Assembly: GCA_900088475.1 (NCBI GenBank)
Contig: FLMG01003337.1
Coordinates: 61,497 to 125,496 of the forward strand
Source of the DNA: Hyphochytrium catenoides
Lineage: Eukaryota > Sar > Hyphochytriomycetes > Hyphochytriales > Hyphochytriaceae
Direction of reading: 5' to 3'
Length of the DNA: 64,000 bases
The position numbers and the translations under genes were made by a program. This document shows positions 1 through 11,700 of this stretch, piece after piece (positions within the stretch are counted from its first letter, which is position 1; each line of letters begins with the position of its first letter). The notes under the pieces were generated by a model, which did not search any database, had not been told where the DNA came from, and was given only the letters and a program-made list of their open reading frames with translations.

Positions 1-1955
1 TCTGAGGAGCCGGTGCTGCCATGCTATCTCGTTCTCCCGCTGCACTCTTCTCAGTATGGCTTCGCCTCTCATTGCTTCTATGGCGATTACGAAGTGTGGA
101 CGGTGCTTCGGTAGGCTCTATCCCTCCTGTCGCAGGCGGGAGAGGACGTTCTCGTGTGGTTCTACTTTGAGGTTCTTGATCATCATCGCCCTTGTCCTCG
201 CCTGTGTCCCTACAGATTGGACACATCACCTTCTTGTCCAGCCAGGACATGATGCATTCTTTGCAAAAGCGATGGCCTAGAGAGATGTTGCGATAAGCTC
301 GGGATTGAAAACGTGATACAGCTCAAGGCGGCTTATGTTCTGGACATTGGATTGATCACACGCAGATATAAGGTACATCACAAGGCGAGGTAGGTATTAT
401 ACCCAAGACGGAGTCAAGATGGACGGGAGAGGAATGGACAATAATGAAAGAACAAATAAAGTTGAAAGGTAAGTTCCCAAGGTAAGGTGGATCGATAAAT
501 CCCAAGCAAGGAAAATGGCATCCCGGCTAACGCTACCAAACTTGTCTAGCTTACCACATCGAAGGGTAATAGTGTCCTTGGAGGGCTCCGCTGCTTGGGC
601 ATCTTTGGGCCTCAAGGACCCTGTAACCCACGCCTTCATTTTTGATAACTTACTCGGTCCACCGGGCTTCTTCGATGTCTGCCCAATCAGCTTTTGTTCC
701 TCACCATCCCCCTCTAGATCCGGGCTCCTTTGTCCTTCCTTCTTGGACTGATTGATCTCGCTGGCAGATGGAGAAGCGACTGAGGCTTCTGCCTCCTGCT
801 CCTTGTCTGAGCCTTCTTCGAAGTCTTCTAGACATATGGGGCAGCTCTTCGACTCATAGCGCTGATTGTTCTGATTCTCTTTTTCCTTGTCTATTCTCAT
901 CAGCTTCTTCTTGCAATCGTTAAAACGCCGTCTCTTCTTATAATCTCCGTAGATACCGTAAGCGAAAACAGCTAGGAAGAAGGTGATGATTGCTGCTTCA
1001 ACGTAAAAATCCTCTTCGTAGGCTAGCGAATGGCCCTGAAGAACATACCTACGAAGGCAATTGTATAGTCAACAAACAGGATGTGCATAGTCAGGATACA
1101 ATGAGGCCCTTCTTCCTCAACAGAGGCATCCATCTATATATGTATCCAGTTCCGCCCACATCGCAATCTACTTCTTGACACCTACAGCTGTTTTGTCCGC
1201 TAGGCCTTCAAGCCATATTCTGGCATATCTTCTCCAACTATTCTTTGGAGAACACTGCCATCACGACAAAGAGAAGGACCAGTACTTACTGAATGTCCAG
1301 CGCAGCCTGAAGTAGTGCTTCATCATACTCTCCATTGCGTAGCGGCTCCTTCATCCTTTCGATGATCGCTGAAGCGTTGGCATCGGTCAAGATGCCCATG
1401 ACACCGGCTCCTGTGGATATATACATGACCCGATCGTGCATAGAGATGGCTAGTACGATCCCCGTCAGTTCCTCTTTATCGCCAACCCCCCAACTGTCAT
1501 GGAGGTATCGGGCAAAATCTTGGATCTGGTCTCGCTCATGAACTCCGCTCTCTAGCTGCATCTTGCCCATTATTGCGAAAGCAACTTCATAAGGGGCGCG
1601 GCGTCCTGTCAGAATAAAGTCAGAACATCTTCTATAGTGAGACGGGAACAAACAACTACAACACTCCACCTATTTCGTCCCCATTGTTACGAGGGAACTC
1701 GGTAATGTTGGTCAGCACAAGGTCAATCGCATCTGCCGCTCGATCGGAGAGGATCTGATCGGGATCACAAAGTAGAGACGGTTTCCCTCCTCGTCCACAT
1801 CGATCAAGATCAACTTGCGGGTTGGGATAGTCTATAGGAAGCCATCCAGTCCTCCGTACAGCGCTAATCCAGCCTGGTCCACTAGAGACAAAGAGCAACC
1901 CTAGGAGGACAAGCGCCAAGCTCGTCCTTCGTCTGAGGTGCAGATCGATGTTCAT
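1..1955 (-). CDS. TPM-domain transmembrane RING-finger protein (3' end beyond window)
   Basis: Probable membrane-anchored RING E3 ubiquitin ligase with a lumenal TPM domain. Exons: 1955-1670, 1605-1290, 1048-555 and 276-1, all GT-AG and in phase; the frame is still open at base 1. Order: signal peptide (first ~28 residues); cysteine-containing linker (CGRGGKPSLLCDP); TPM domain (~60-195, with YEVAFAIMGKM, WGVGDKEELTG and YISTGAGV); membrane segment (AAIITFFLAVFAYGIYG, ~217-233); basic stretch; RING. The RING is divided by intron 554-277: CPICLEDF lies in exon 3, CGHRFCKECIMSW...CPIC in exon 4. Some 90 acidic, Ser/Lys-rich residues separate the second and third zinc ligands, which is unusually long. 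TPM domains are known from thylakoid and membrane repair proteins and animal MOLO-1; linkage to a RING is what this sequence shows. The start at 1955 gives the best signal peptide; an in-frame ATG at 1988 is possible. Ligase activity is inferred. Confidence 0.8.
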
Positions 1956-3408
1956 TCCTAGACACGACCTTACAAGATCATAGACCACGAGGAGACAGAT
2001 CTCTCACTTTCACTTGTAAAGAGTAATAAGGACGGCAGAGTGCTATTGCTAGGCCAGATCGGAGTGGTGGATCACAACGAGCCTTCGAAAGCTGATGTGA
2101 CCCTGATCCCAGTATCATCGGATTCTGATCTGACCTGGTCTCACTGACGATGGGGGCGGATTGTACAGCACTTCCTCCTTCAGAACTGTAGAACTACCAG
2201 GCCCTATTCTTCCACGTGGATCTCCTCCTGCTGGGTAGAAAAACGAAAAACAGAGTGTGGGACATTTGTCTCACTCTTCAATCGTCATGGTCATCATGAT
2301 GCCGTATAGAGGAACACTATTCTAAATAAGGCTCTAAAGTGTTGTGAATACAGGAGTATACTGTATCATGTACGCTACTGTAACAAGGAGCCAGCACATT
2401 GTTGCGTGACCAGGTACAAGGTTAGTACTTGTACAGTACTTGTAGGACAAACTTCAATCAGAACGCATGCATGATTTCGTTGTTGGTCTGTACAAGTATT
2501 GGGGAGTCTCTCGAGGCGTTTTCCCAAACCAATAACAAAAGGGTCTGATAGTTCTACTCATCAAAAAGAGCAACGAACATGGCAGAAGGGATCTCGATTG
2601 AAGGAGGGAGCCAGCCCCAACTCTGATGCAATCTAACATTCACGGTAAGCGCTCCCTTTGGCCCTTTCGCGGATAGAAAAGCAACTCCCGCTAAGATCAA
2701 ATTTGGCAGCACTTAATTGAGATTGAGCTTCAGTTTGATTCTAGCTCCGTCAAAATCATTCTCGAGCCCGCGTAAGAGTACGCAAATGCTTCTTTTCTCT
2801 TTGGATAAGGCCCTTATTGGAAAGACGATGTTTAACTTGTGCTTACCAGGCCCGGCGAGCTCCATCGCAATACGGCATGACAATTTCGTCTATTCAAATT
2901 GGCAGCGAATGCCAAATTATTTAAGCTCAACAGCAAAATGAATCTCGCTTCGTATCAAATTAATTGGAAGCCGACGAATTACCATGGGACGGTTTTCGGT
3001 GCACCAAGAAGGACCCTTATGGAAGTCAGAGAGCGCTGCTACCGAGCCCTTCTGGCTCTTGGCTGGGGTCTGCCTCTTTGTCATTCTGTCTCGTTCTTCT
3101 CTGGCGTCTCAATTTTGCGCGCTGGCACCCTCTTCTGATTCAGCCATAGCCATCATAAGCTTAATTTCCCAAGACTTATAAAGCCTTAAGGACGTCGTTC
3201 TCCGCACCTCTAGATCTACCAAGAAGTGGTTGTCTTTGAGGCACCCAGCAAGTATTTAAAGCAGGTCAGCTTCACCCTCCAGTTACCGTTTCCTCTCGTT
3301 CTTAGGCAGAATTGTCGTCTCAGCAGCCACTTTAAATGTTTTTACGTATCTGTCCTCACTGGCATCTATCAGCATATTTTGTCAAATCGCCAGCATATTA
3401 CCATCACC
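1956..3408. other. Intergenic spacer, 1.45 kb
   Basis: This stretch lies between the divergent starts of the TPM-RING gene and the small coiled-coil gene, so it should hold both promoters. The open frames here are under 80 codons and match nothing I recognise. No tRNA, repeat array or clear TATA element stands out. Confidence 0.5.
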
Positions 3409-4168
3409 ATGCAAGTGCTTGAAGCAGCCCCAGCCCCAGTCCTTCCTACTCCAGCTTGTTCACCGATGATCCATAAGGCAGGATCTCCACCCCACCATCC
3501 CTCAATTCAGCCTTCAAAACCAGAAGGAGCTGAAAAGGATGGACTTCCAGTTGCTGCATCCACTGTTCAAGGTGGGCTTGGAGCTAAGCAGTCCCAGGTG
3601 CCGGTTTCTGTGGCTGAGAAGCGACCTCCATCCGAGGAGGAACCTGAAGGAATGGATCTGGAAGAGCCATCGCAAAAGCCCAAGGAGGGCAAAAAGCTAA
3701 GGTTGATCCGGGTCTATTAGCCAGTTCTTCGTTATTTAATTTTTGACCATCGGACGACTCGCAGGTTTTCTGGATTGCCTACCGATGAGCACCAACAGGG
3801 CCCACTACTTAGGAAAGAGCCATCACTTTTCGAGGGCAGTCAAACTGTGTCTGGGAAATCCGTTGAACTTCGTGCTGCTGCTGTAGAGGACGTTAATGGC
3901 GAGGTCAAACAAGCAAAATCAGTCCTTCCCACTGAGAGTTGCAATGTCGAAGAGAGCTGTGAGAGACTGAAAGCTAACTTGGACCGATACAAGGCAAAGC
4001 TCAGCGACCTAGAAGGTGAGACTTATAGTATTATTACTGGGTAACTGTCTATCACATTAGCTAACTCTGCCCTCATTGCCAGTCCATCTGGCCAACCTTC
4101 AGCGCCAGCTGATTTACTTCCAGTCCAGAATGGGTCCAGGGGAAGAGGGAATCACTGAGAACTCGTAG
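3409..4168 (+). CDS. Hypothetical protein, proline-rich N-terminus and C-terminal coiled coil
   Basis: I do not recognise this protein. Three exons (3409-3701, 3765-4015, 4083-4168) join in phase to 209 residues; the introns are 63 and 67 bases. The first ~110 residues are rich in Pro, Ser, Glu and Lys and look disordered. The C-terminus (from about ESCERLKANLDRYKAKL to LANLQRQLIYFQSRM) has the heptad-like hydrophobic spacing of a short coiled coil and continues smoothly across the last intron, which supports the splice. The start at 3409 is the first ATG giving a frame that runs through all exons. It converges on the next gene with 174 bases between stop codons. A structural or adaptor role is possible, but nothing in the sequence proves it. 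Confidence 0.6.
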
Positions 4169-4342
4169 ACCGCCATTACTCTCTTACTTTCACTTCGTAG
4201 CTACCGATTCCGCTCCTCATTCCAGCGCCTCGCACTGGTTCGACTAATACTATCCTGGCACCAGTCGTCTTGCGCCAGCAAACCCCTAAACGACACTGTG
4301 GTGCCTTCTCTGCATAACGGCTTCCATAACACTGTCATTTAG

Positions 4343-7300
4343 CTAGCTTCCCTTTGGTTTTGTGGATGATAGAGCTGTAGGGAGAGTGTTGGAATGCTCT
4401 ATTTCCTCAGTTGGAACGCGAGACCGGAAGTACCCATCCGAAAGAAACACGATGTCTACCGTCCCGTCCACATTTACCGCTTCCACTTTCCCAATAGCTT
4501 TGCCTGCACCACCCCGCTTCCCTTCTCCTCTGCCCTCTTCCTCCCATGCTAGGACATGCTCCCCTACGTGATAGTGAGGTCTTAGACTTTCAATCTTCTT
4601 CTTATGACGCCGAAGCACTGAAGGCTCCAGCCAGGTAGACTCTCCCGTCCTCATGTTATAATAGAACTTTCTTGGTAGGGAGGGGGCCTCAGCAGAAGGA
4701 CTGTGATTGGCTCCTAGCCCTGTCTTCCCTGTCTCTTTCTTGGGCATTATAGTCTGCTTTCCTCTTTGAATGGTCCGAAGGTTGAGTTCCTGTCCTTGGA
4801 TGGGTGTGGGCACTTCTACCCAATGTAAGGCGTCAACACTCTCCGCTCCTTGTCTCGCCAGCTCTATTAGCACATTGTCCGGATCGCCTTCAAGTAGCTT
4901 TTCATACTGCAAAGGGCTTCTGCCGATCTCTATCTCCGTCTGCAGGAGCTCGTTCAGGCCCGCTACTTTGCCATGCGCAGAGTGTAAAAGAAGGTACGAT
5001 GCGAAGCGATAGCCGAAGTGCGTTCCCAATAGCCTCCGCAGTCCGAGTAGAGTAAGATGTTCTTGCTTTAGTGGGCCTCCATCAACTTCCTTGCTTGGTT
5101 GATGAACATCACCTTTGTACGGAAACGCTATTACGCCAAAAGACTAGGACGGCAAAGAAGGTAGAGCAACGAGTGACAGGAACGACAACGAAGCTTGCTT
5201 GCTGACTCATAAATAATCACCTTAAAGAGCAGGCAATTTCCATAGAGCAGAGGGTGGAAGGTCAAAACAGGCTTCAAGATACTGCTTGTTAGTTACCTGG
5301 GTTCTTGTCGTCAACGCCATCATCTCTCACGTTCAGCAGGAGCGTCTCTACGATATTATCAGCGGTAGCCGACAGTAATAGCTGGGACGAGTAGTCCTCC
5401 CTGTCAAAGTCTCTCCAGCTGCTTGATTTAGTTGGCGCGGGCTCTACCATCATGGGCTTCATTGATCTTTCATCCTTGGCTCCAGAGAGAAGGCGACCGT
5501 AATCAAAGTCAGCGGGAAGGAGATTACTCATCGAGGCGCGTCTGTAGAAAAATGACGAGGTCAGAGGTCAGACTCTGGTCTACATGCAATATAGATGGAT
5601 AATGGTACGAGTGTGGCCACTGTCCTTTGCTAATCGAACAACACGCTTATTAGGAAAGGAGCCTTTTCCTTACGCTGCGGCCAAACTAGAGTGCAGCTTC
5701 CCGTATTCACCATCCGTATCGGTCGATTGCAGAGCTTTTATGTCCTCGATAAGGTCTTCCGCAGACAGTGGGAAGCCCCATGGCCTTTCTCTGCCCCTCT
5801 CTAGCTCTCGTCTCTTACACTGCCAGTGTTTCCATGCGTCTCTGCCAAACAGACGAGACATCAAAATGTTTCTTAATCGAACGGCCTCCGTTAACAAAAC
5901 TGGTAGAAGTGGAGAAAGATTGGTTAGAGACCGCGGCCGTCGCATGTACGTTAGTACTGAGCGCAACCTATCAAGAGGAAGCCTTACGAGCAAGCTTAAA
6001 CAGACACTGGTGGTTTGGAATGATAAGAAGAGAAGTGTGATGGAGAAGGAGGAGCTGGTGGTCTTATGGCGATCTCACATGGTGCAAACTCTATGAGCCC
6101 TGCTGTGAGGCGATGCTGCGATGGGTCCACTCCTGCACTGGACGTAGGTTGTCTCGATTCATGTTGTTCTCCTCCTGTTTGCCGTTTGCGTTTCCAAGCC
6201 CAGGCTGCTGCGTCCGCAAGCTTTGAGGCAGTACCCCCACTGGTTCCATTTATAAACCAGTGGAAGGCTCGAAGCTGCCCCTCTATGGACTCTGCTTCTT
6301 GATCCTGTGAAGTGACTTGATGATCTATCAGCGAACTATAGGTATGTAAAGAGGAAGGCGCGGAAGAAGAAGTCCTCGACGCTGAGCTCCTCTCTGTCCG
6401 TTTGATCTGGCTTGCTGTCTCCTTTATCGCTGCTGCTTGTGTCCTGCTGCTCCCCCTTGTCTCAGTTCCTCCTCTCTTTGTCCGCCTATTTTCCTGCTTT
6501 GGTGTGAGGTCTTTTGGCGCTAGGCCAAAGGCCTTTTGATATAGCTGGAGACCCCGTCCTTCTTCATATACCGACAGCAAGAAGGAGACAAACTGCTGAC
6601 ATGCGACAAGATGGTTAGCTATTTATAGCATCGCATATAAAACAAGCGAAGACTATGTATTGCAAGCGATGGGAACATTGTTGAAGCAACAAGGAGAGAA
6701 GAAACTCTCCCTAGCAAAGCGGTTTGGCCATTCTTGAAGACACATATTGAGCAGTGTGGAGAATAAATGGGCTGAGCAGAGCCCTAGATAGGATAGAGCA
6801 TTTGCCGGCCACCAGCGACACTTACTCTCTCTGGAGTTATGGAGCACAGGTCAAAAACAGCCATAAAGAGGTGCCACGGCTCTAATTCCCCTGTTATAAG
6901 CTGCACCTGCTGCTGCCTGTGGTGCTTTCTTTTCACCTTTTCACCCTTTCCTCTTGCTTTGTCGTCATTGGCGTTCCCATCTCTTTCTGCTTCTTCCTGC
7001 TTTTCACTGCTGCTCTTCAGACACCTCATATGGTCATTCAATAGCAAATAGATGAATGGAGTATGTCGGACTTGCAGTTCCATCAGAAGGCCCCTAATAG
7101 TGGTATAGCCCCGTCTGGAAGGATCCATAAGAGAAAATACCTTCATATCAACGCCATGTATGCCACCAGTAAGAAGAGAGAGAAGAGGGAACAATGATGA
7201 GCACAAGTTTCGAGGTGAGCCTCTACCGGTGGACAGACGAAGTAAAGCGCCTACCCCATACATTTAGTCTCAAGATGCCTTCATCCCGCTGCTAATATGA

Positions 7301-8031
7301 TCAAGCTACACTACGACGACTTGCGTACCTTAATGAAGTTGGCCTCTTGGTCTTCTGTCAAGCGTAGCCATGTGAAAATGGACTCGAGTCGCACGGCAGT
7401 GGCAAGCAAGGAACGAGAGGAAGCAGACTGATGATGAGTGGTAGTTGAGCTCCCTTGCCTTCCAAGGCGAACCTGTTTGTTGGTAGTGACATCGACTGTG
7501 GCCGTGGGGGCTCCACCATCTGTATCCCCACGTCCTTCTTTAGCGTCACCTGCTAGATGCCTTAGCCTCTCACCCTTCACCAGCCCTGGAAGAACGAGAA
7601 GCATGTGCGACAACGTCTGTCGGCACCATTGAGAGAGGCGAGCTAGTAGGTTCTTGCCGACCGTCGTCGCGCGTATCCTGAGAATTTCCATCATCATCGC
7701 TTGAAGTCTTGGAATCAAGCGTAACTTGTACCTTTGCCAATGCCCTGGTGCTTGTTGCAAGTAATAATAACCACATTCTCTTCGTCGCTGTTTAGAGCCA
7801 TGCGGATGCTATTGTACCTCATCCACCGTGCTCACTACCTGCAGTAGCTTGTAGTCGAAGAAGAGATGAGTTGCTATGGGGTATCCCGGGAGAAAATGGA
7901 TTTATGTACATTCTTTCTCCCTCCTCGCGTCATCCGTTAGGTATCCTTCTGCTCAATAGCTCACTGCTGCATGCTGGTGGAGGGCGATGAGTAGTAGACT
8001 GCCTCGATGAGGAGTGCTCAAGTCGCCTCAT
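4343..8031 (-). CDS. Large hypothetical protein with EF-hand-like, WW-like and Tudor-like segments
   Basis: Eight exons: 8031-7965, 7873-7839, 7787-7329, 7140-6826, 6595-6079, 5899-5674, 5541-5297 and 5112-4343. All phases agree and give 877 residues. Features in order: basic helical N-terminal part; an EF-hand-like helix-loop-helix spanning the exon 3/4 junction (EANFIK then VFSLMDPSRRGYTT), with a degenerate calcium loop; a Lys/Arg-rich linker; helical stretches; the second half of a WW domain (KFYYNMRTGESTWLEP) lacking a clear first tryptophan; and a C-terminal Tudor-like barrel (HYHVGEHVLAW ... VDIVFLSDGYFRSRV). This mixture suggests a scaffold or chromatin/RNA-associated protein, but I cannot name a family. 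The first two exons are small and the start is the least certain part; a shorter model could begin in exon 3. The 51-base intron 7838-7788 is short for this region. Confidence 0.65.
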
Positions 8032-8779
8032 CAATCATCAGTGGTAGGAAGGAGTCTCCTACACTAGCAAATCAACAAAACAGACGGCTTCTTCCTGCTT
8101 GGCACCTGTTGCCGCTCCCTATTCACTCCTTAGTACTGCTCAGAAAGGCCCCACCCATACCTTGAGAACCTGGTCTTCTGCCCGTTCCAGGGCCGTGACC
8201 TTTCATCTAACAGTACAAATTCTTAGTTCTTCATCATGAAACCTACAGCTTAACTCTTGAAGGTTCCCCCCAGATCACTCCCCCGGGTCGCCGACTCTCA
8301 CCCCCGTTCCGAGGATTACAGTACACTTTACCACAAAACTATCGATGGGGGTCGTTCTCCCCTTGTCTAGGGGTGGGGGGTTTGGACTCCCTCAAGCAGA
8401 TGACAGAGACAGACAACAGCACTAGAGAGTGGAATAGAAGGCTATCAACAGTATGAAGAGGAGGAGCAGCGGAAAGCGGATCATGATGCGAACACTGCAC
8501 ACTCTCCCTGTTAAGAAGCGCCCTCCTCCTAATGTCCTCCTTCTCTTAGCTACAGGGATTAACAGCAAGACATTGGCCTTTCATTATGCCCGCGCGGGGC
8601 AAACAAGTGAGAGGTATTAGTTCCATCTGTCGCCGCGGCCGCTAGCTTGCATAGTATACAAAGAATGAACATGACGGCTATACCCATGGTTGGGCAACTG
8701 CTGCCACTATGTAGACTATATCTTCTGTCTAGTCCTGGCTTCGTCGATTCACGCTGTCCTCATCTAGTGCATCCCCAGT
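8032..8779. other. Intergenic spacer with G/C-tract hairpins
   Basis: This stretch separates the stop codon of RPC2 from the start of the next minus-strand gene. Around 8265-8395 it carries alternating C-runs and G-runs. One perfect short hairpin is visible near 8365-8385: CCCCT, loop TGTCT, AGGGG. No convincing coding frame is present. The tracts could mark a transcript end or a small structured RNA; neither can be shown here. Confidence 0.4.
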
Positions 8780-11700
8780 CTAGTAATCTACCAACTTTAG
8801 GCGTGGTATGATGTTCATGCTCTGCAGTTCCTGGAAGAGTAGCTTGCAGGCATATGGAATCCTAAGATTTGCTATGTCCTCGCCTGACCGGCAGTATTGG
8901 CACCATCCTGAGTAGCCCAGAAGTCCACAGCGCTGACAGACGTTGGTCGTAAAGGCGTCCGAAGAGAACATCAGTCTCTCCATAATTAGCATGCTCGCGC
9001 CGTAACCAATCAGACAGTCTCTCTCCATCTCTCCCAAACGTAAACCTCCGTCACGACTACGCCCCTCTGTGGGCTGCCTCGTCAAAACCGCTCGAGGACC
9101 TCGCGCACGAGCATGCATCTTGTCCATAACCTTCAGAGAGGTTGACGAAGGAATAAGCAAGGACCAGGAAGAATGAACAGGAGATTTGAAGAGCTCCAGA
9201 AAGGCGAACTGTTGTCACAGAGTCAAACTATTCGAAGGATGCGTTGCATAAAAAGGAAAGTTTGGTGCAGGATAACAGTCTAACAAAGGACTTAGCCAGA
9301 AGCAGACGACGTTATAGGTGCTACTTGCTGCTTGTTCCTACCATGTGCTTTAACTTCTGATAATACACAGGGCCCATAAAGATGTAGCAGAGAAGCGGCT
9401 CTCCTGTCACTCCTGATGTCAGATAGTCCTTGCCAGAGTAGTTGAATCCCTTACGAACAAGGGCCGCACAGACCTCGTCCACCTGGAGGCCATGGAGGGA
9501 CATTTCATGAGCTACCAACACTCGCTCCCAAGAGTTACTAATATAGTACGTCAATGGCGACCGTCAGTGAAGAGTCCCAGGAAATAACAACACGGGAGAG
9601 AGAGGAGAGAATGTATGGGAGCGATACCTTATCCGCATTGCCGAACTCCTCCCCAAAGGCTGTTCCGTATGCTCGTCGTCCTCCCAGAACACCCGCCTGT
9701 ACCAAGCAGAGGAGATCATGTGAGCCATTCTGCCCAGCCCTTATACAGGAAAGAGAAGGAGACCAAGATAACATGCAGACGGCGCCTGACCTTCCCAGCG
9801 ACAAGTTCAATCATTTTCCCCACAGTCATCCGGCTGGGGAATCCATGGGGGTTCATAATAAGGTCTGGACACATCCCGAAGTCGTTGAACGGCATGTCTT
9901 CCTAAGATGACATGACCAGCAACAAGGATGGCGTTAATAGTGCGCGAAGAAGACCTAAGGAACATAAGCTGGGAAATATCTGACGAGAGACTGAAGCCAG
10001 CATAAAGTAAGGAAATGTCCAGCCGAGACAGGTCCGCAAGCCTGCTTGTAGAAGGCAAAGCTCGCGGGTTTAATGACTGAGTTTATCACTTCATATCCCG
10101 ACGCCACGACTCCCCAGCAACCATGACCCACTTTGGGGGTTTGTTGTGAGGAATAAGAGCGCGGAAAGACTGCACAAGAGACAGCACGAACAAAGAGGGC
10201 AAGCTGCTAGGAGCCCGCAAGGGAAGGTTGTAAGAAGCTATAAATGAAGATTGATACCTGGTTGAGAATAACTCCGCACACACCCTTCTGCCCGTGCCGG
10301 CTGCTGAACTTATCTCCCACCTCAGGGCGGCGAGTCTGTCGCAACAGCACTTTGATCAGGAAATGATCAGACTCCGATGAAGTCAGAATGACCTGAATAT
10401 AGCAAAGGGCGTCAGGTAAGATCCTCTTATCGTACAGACTAAGTTTAACGGTCATAGTGCCTTACTTTATCCACATAGCTTGGTGTGGATGACTTGTAGG
10501 AGAGAGGTGAGGGCTTGTAAGCAACATCTGGAATGTCCGTGTTTTCCACCTAGGGTCAGACGAAGTTAGAAAAGGAACAACACATCTCTCTCCTTACGTT
10601 TTCTTCGGTAGCGTAATGTGCAAAAACTCAAGGTGGCCACTAGTATAAACCTGTCTTCTTGTCTCACTTAATCTTCTATCTAGGTATTAGCATCGCCTTC
10701 CCTCTCCTTTTCTCACTCTCTGCTCACTCTCTGCAACAGTCCAAGTGTTAATTGTAAGCGCACCTGATCACTAGTGTTCATCGGCTGCTCTTTGTTGATG
10801 ATAATAGAGCCACTGACCAACTTCTCTCCCACTCTGCAGATACCATCATCGTCCAGCGCCGAGAATTTTTGATTTCTCTTCATTGCCCCCGCCCAGCCTT
10901 CCTCTGGAGTCGGAGGCCCGATAATACGGTCAAAAGTCTGATAAGATAAAAATAAGTCGATTAATATCACGCGTATAGACAGACGAACGTCAGCAGCCAG
11001 AAAAAAAGAGTATAACGCTAAACGTCGACTCTGAAGAACAGTTGCGAAGCCGCATAAGGAAGCCGCCCGAAAGTGAAGTTTCCCACCTGATTCGGATATC
11101 GCTTCACCACGGTCTGGTGCTTTCTAAAGACCAAACACCTCCCAAAGCCTCTATCAAGCGAGGCCTTGTTGAGGACAATGGCATCCTCGATATCGTAGCC
11201 ACTATAACTCATGACAGCAACGATCGCATTCTGGCCACCAGGTACATTGTCGAAGTTAACCAAGTCTAGCACACGAGTTTTCACCATAGGAGCTTGTGGG
11301 TACACCAGGGTATAGAGTAGTGTGTCTATTCTTTCATACTGGTTCATGGCCACGGTGCCCATGGCCTGCTTTCCCATAGCGCATTGGTAGGTGTTCCTAG
11401 GACTCTGATTATGGTGCGGGTACGGAATGAGACCTGAGACAACCCCTAGGATGGTGAGAGGATCGATCTCCATGTGGGTTGTTCTCTCTTCTATCTCTTT
11501 CTCGGAAAGAGCAATGAGACAGTTATTCTCTTCATTCACGTCCACATACTCTATGCAGCCTTCCGAAATGAGGCTTTTGATGTCTCGAAGCCCAGCCTTC
11601 AGCTCTTGAATATGGCTCTCTCGCAGCCGTGGCATGCGGGTTAGAGGATCCACAAGCAATAGCGGGCGGCAAATCCTTCCGCCGTCAGACGCAATGTACA

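Noticed and set aside
7570-7776. Minus-strand frame with signal-peptide-like start (MWLLLLATSTRALA)
   Set aside because: Using it needs a 31-base intron to rejoin the downstream frame. The alternative frame runs through uninterrupted and joins upstream exons in phase.
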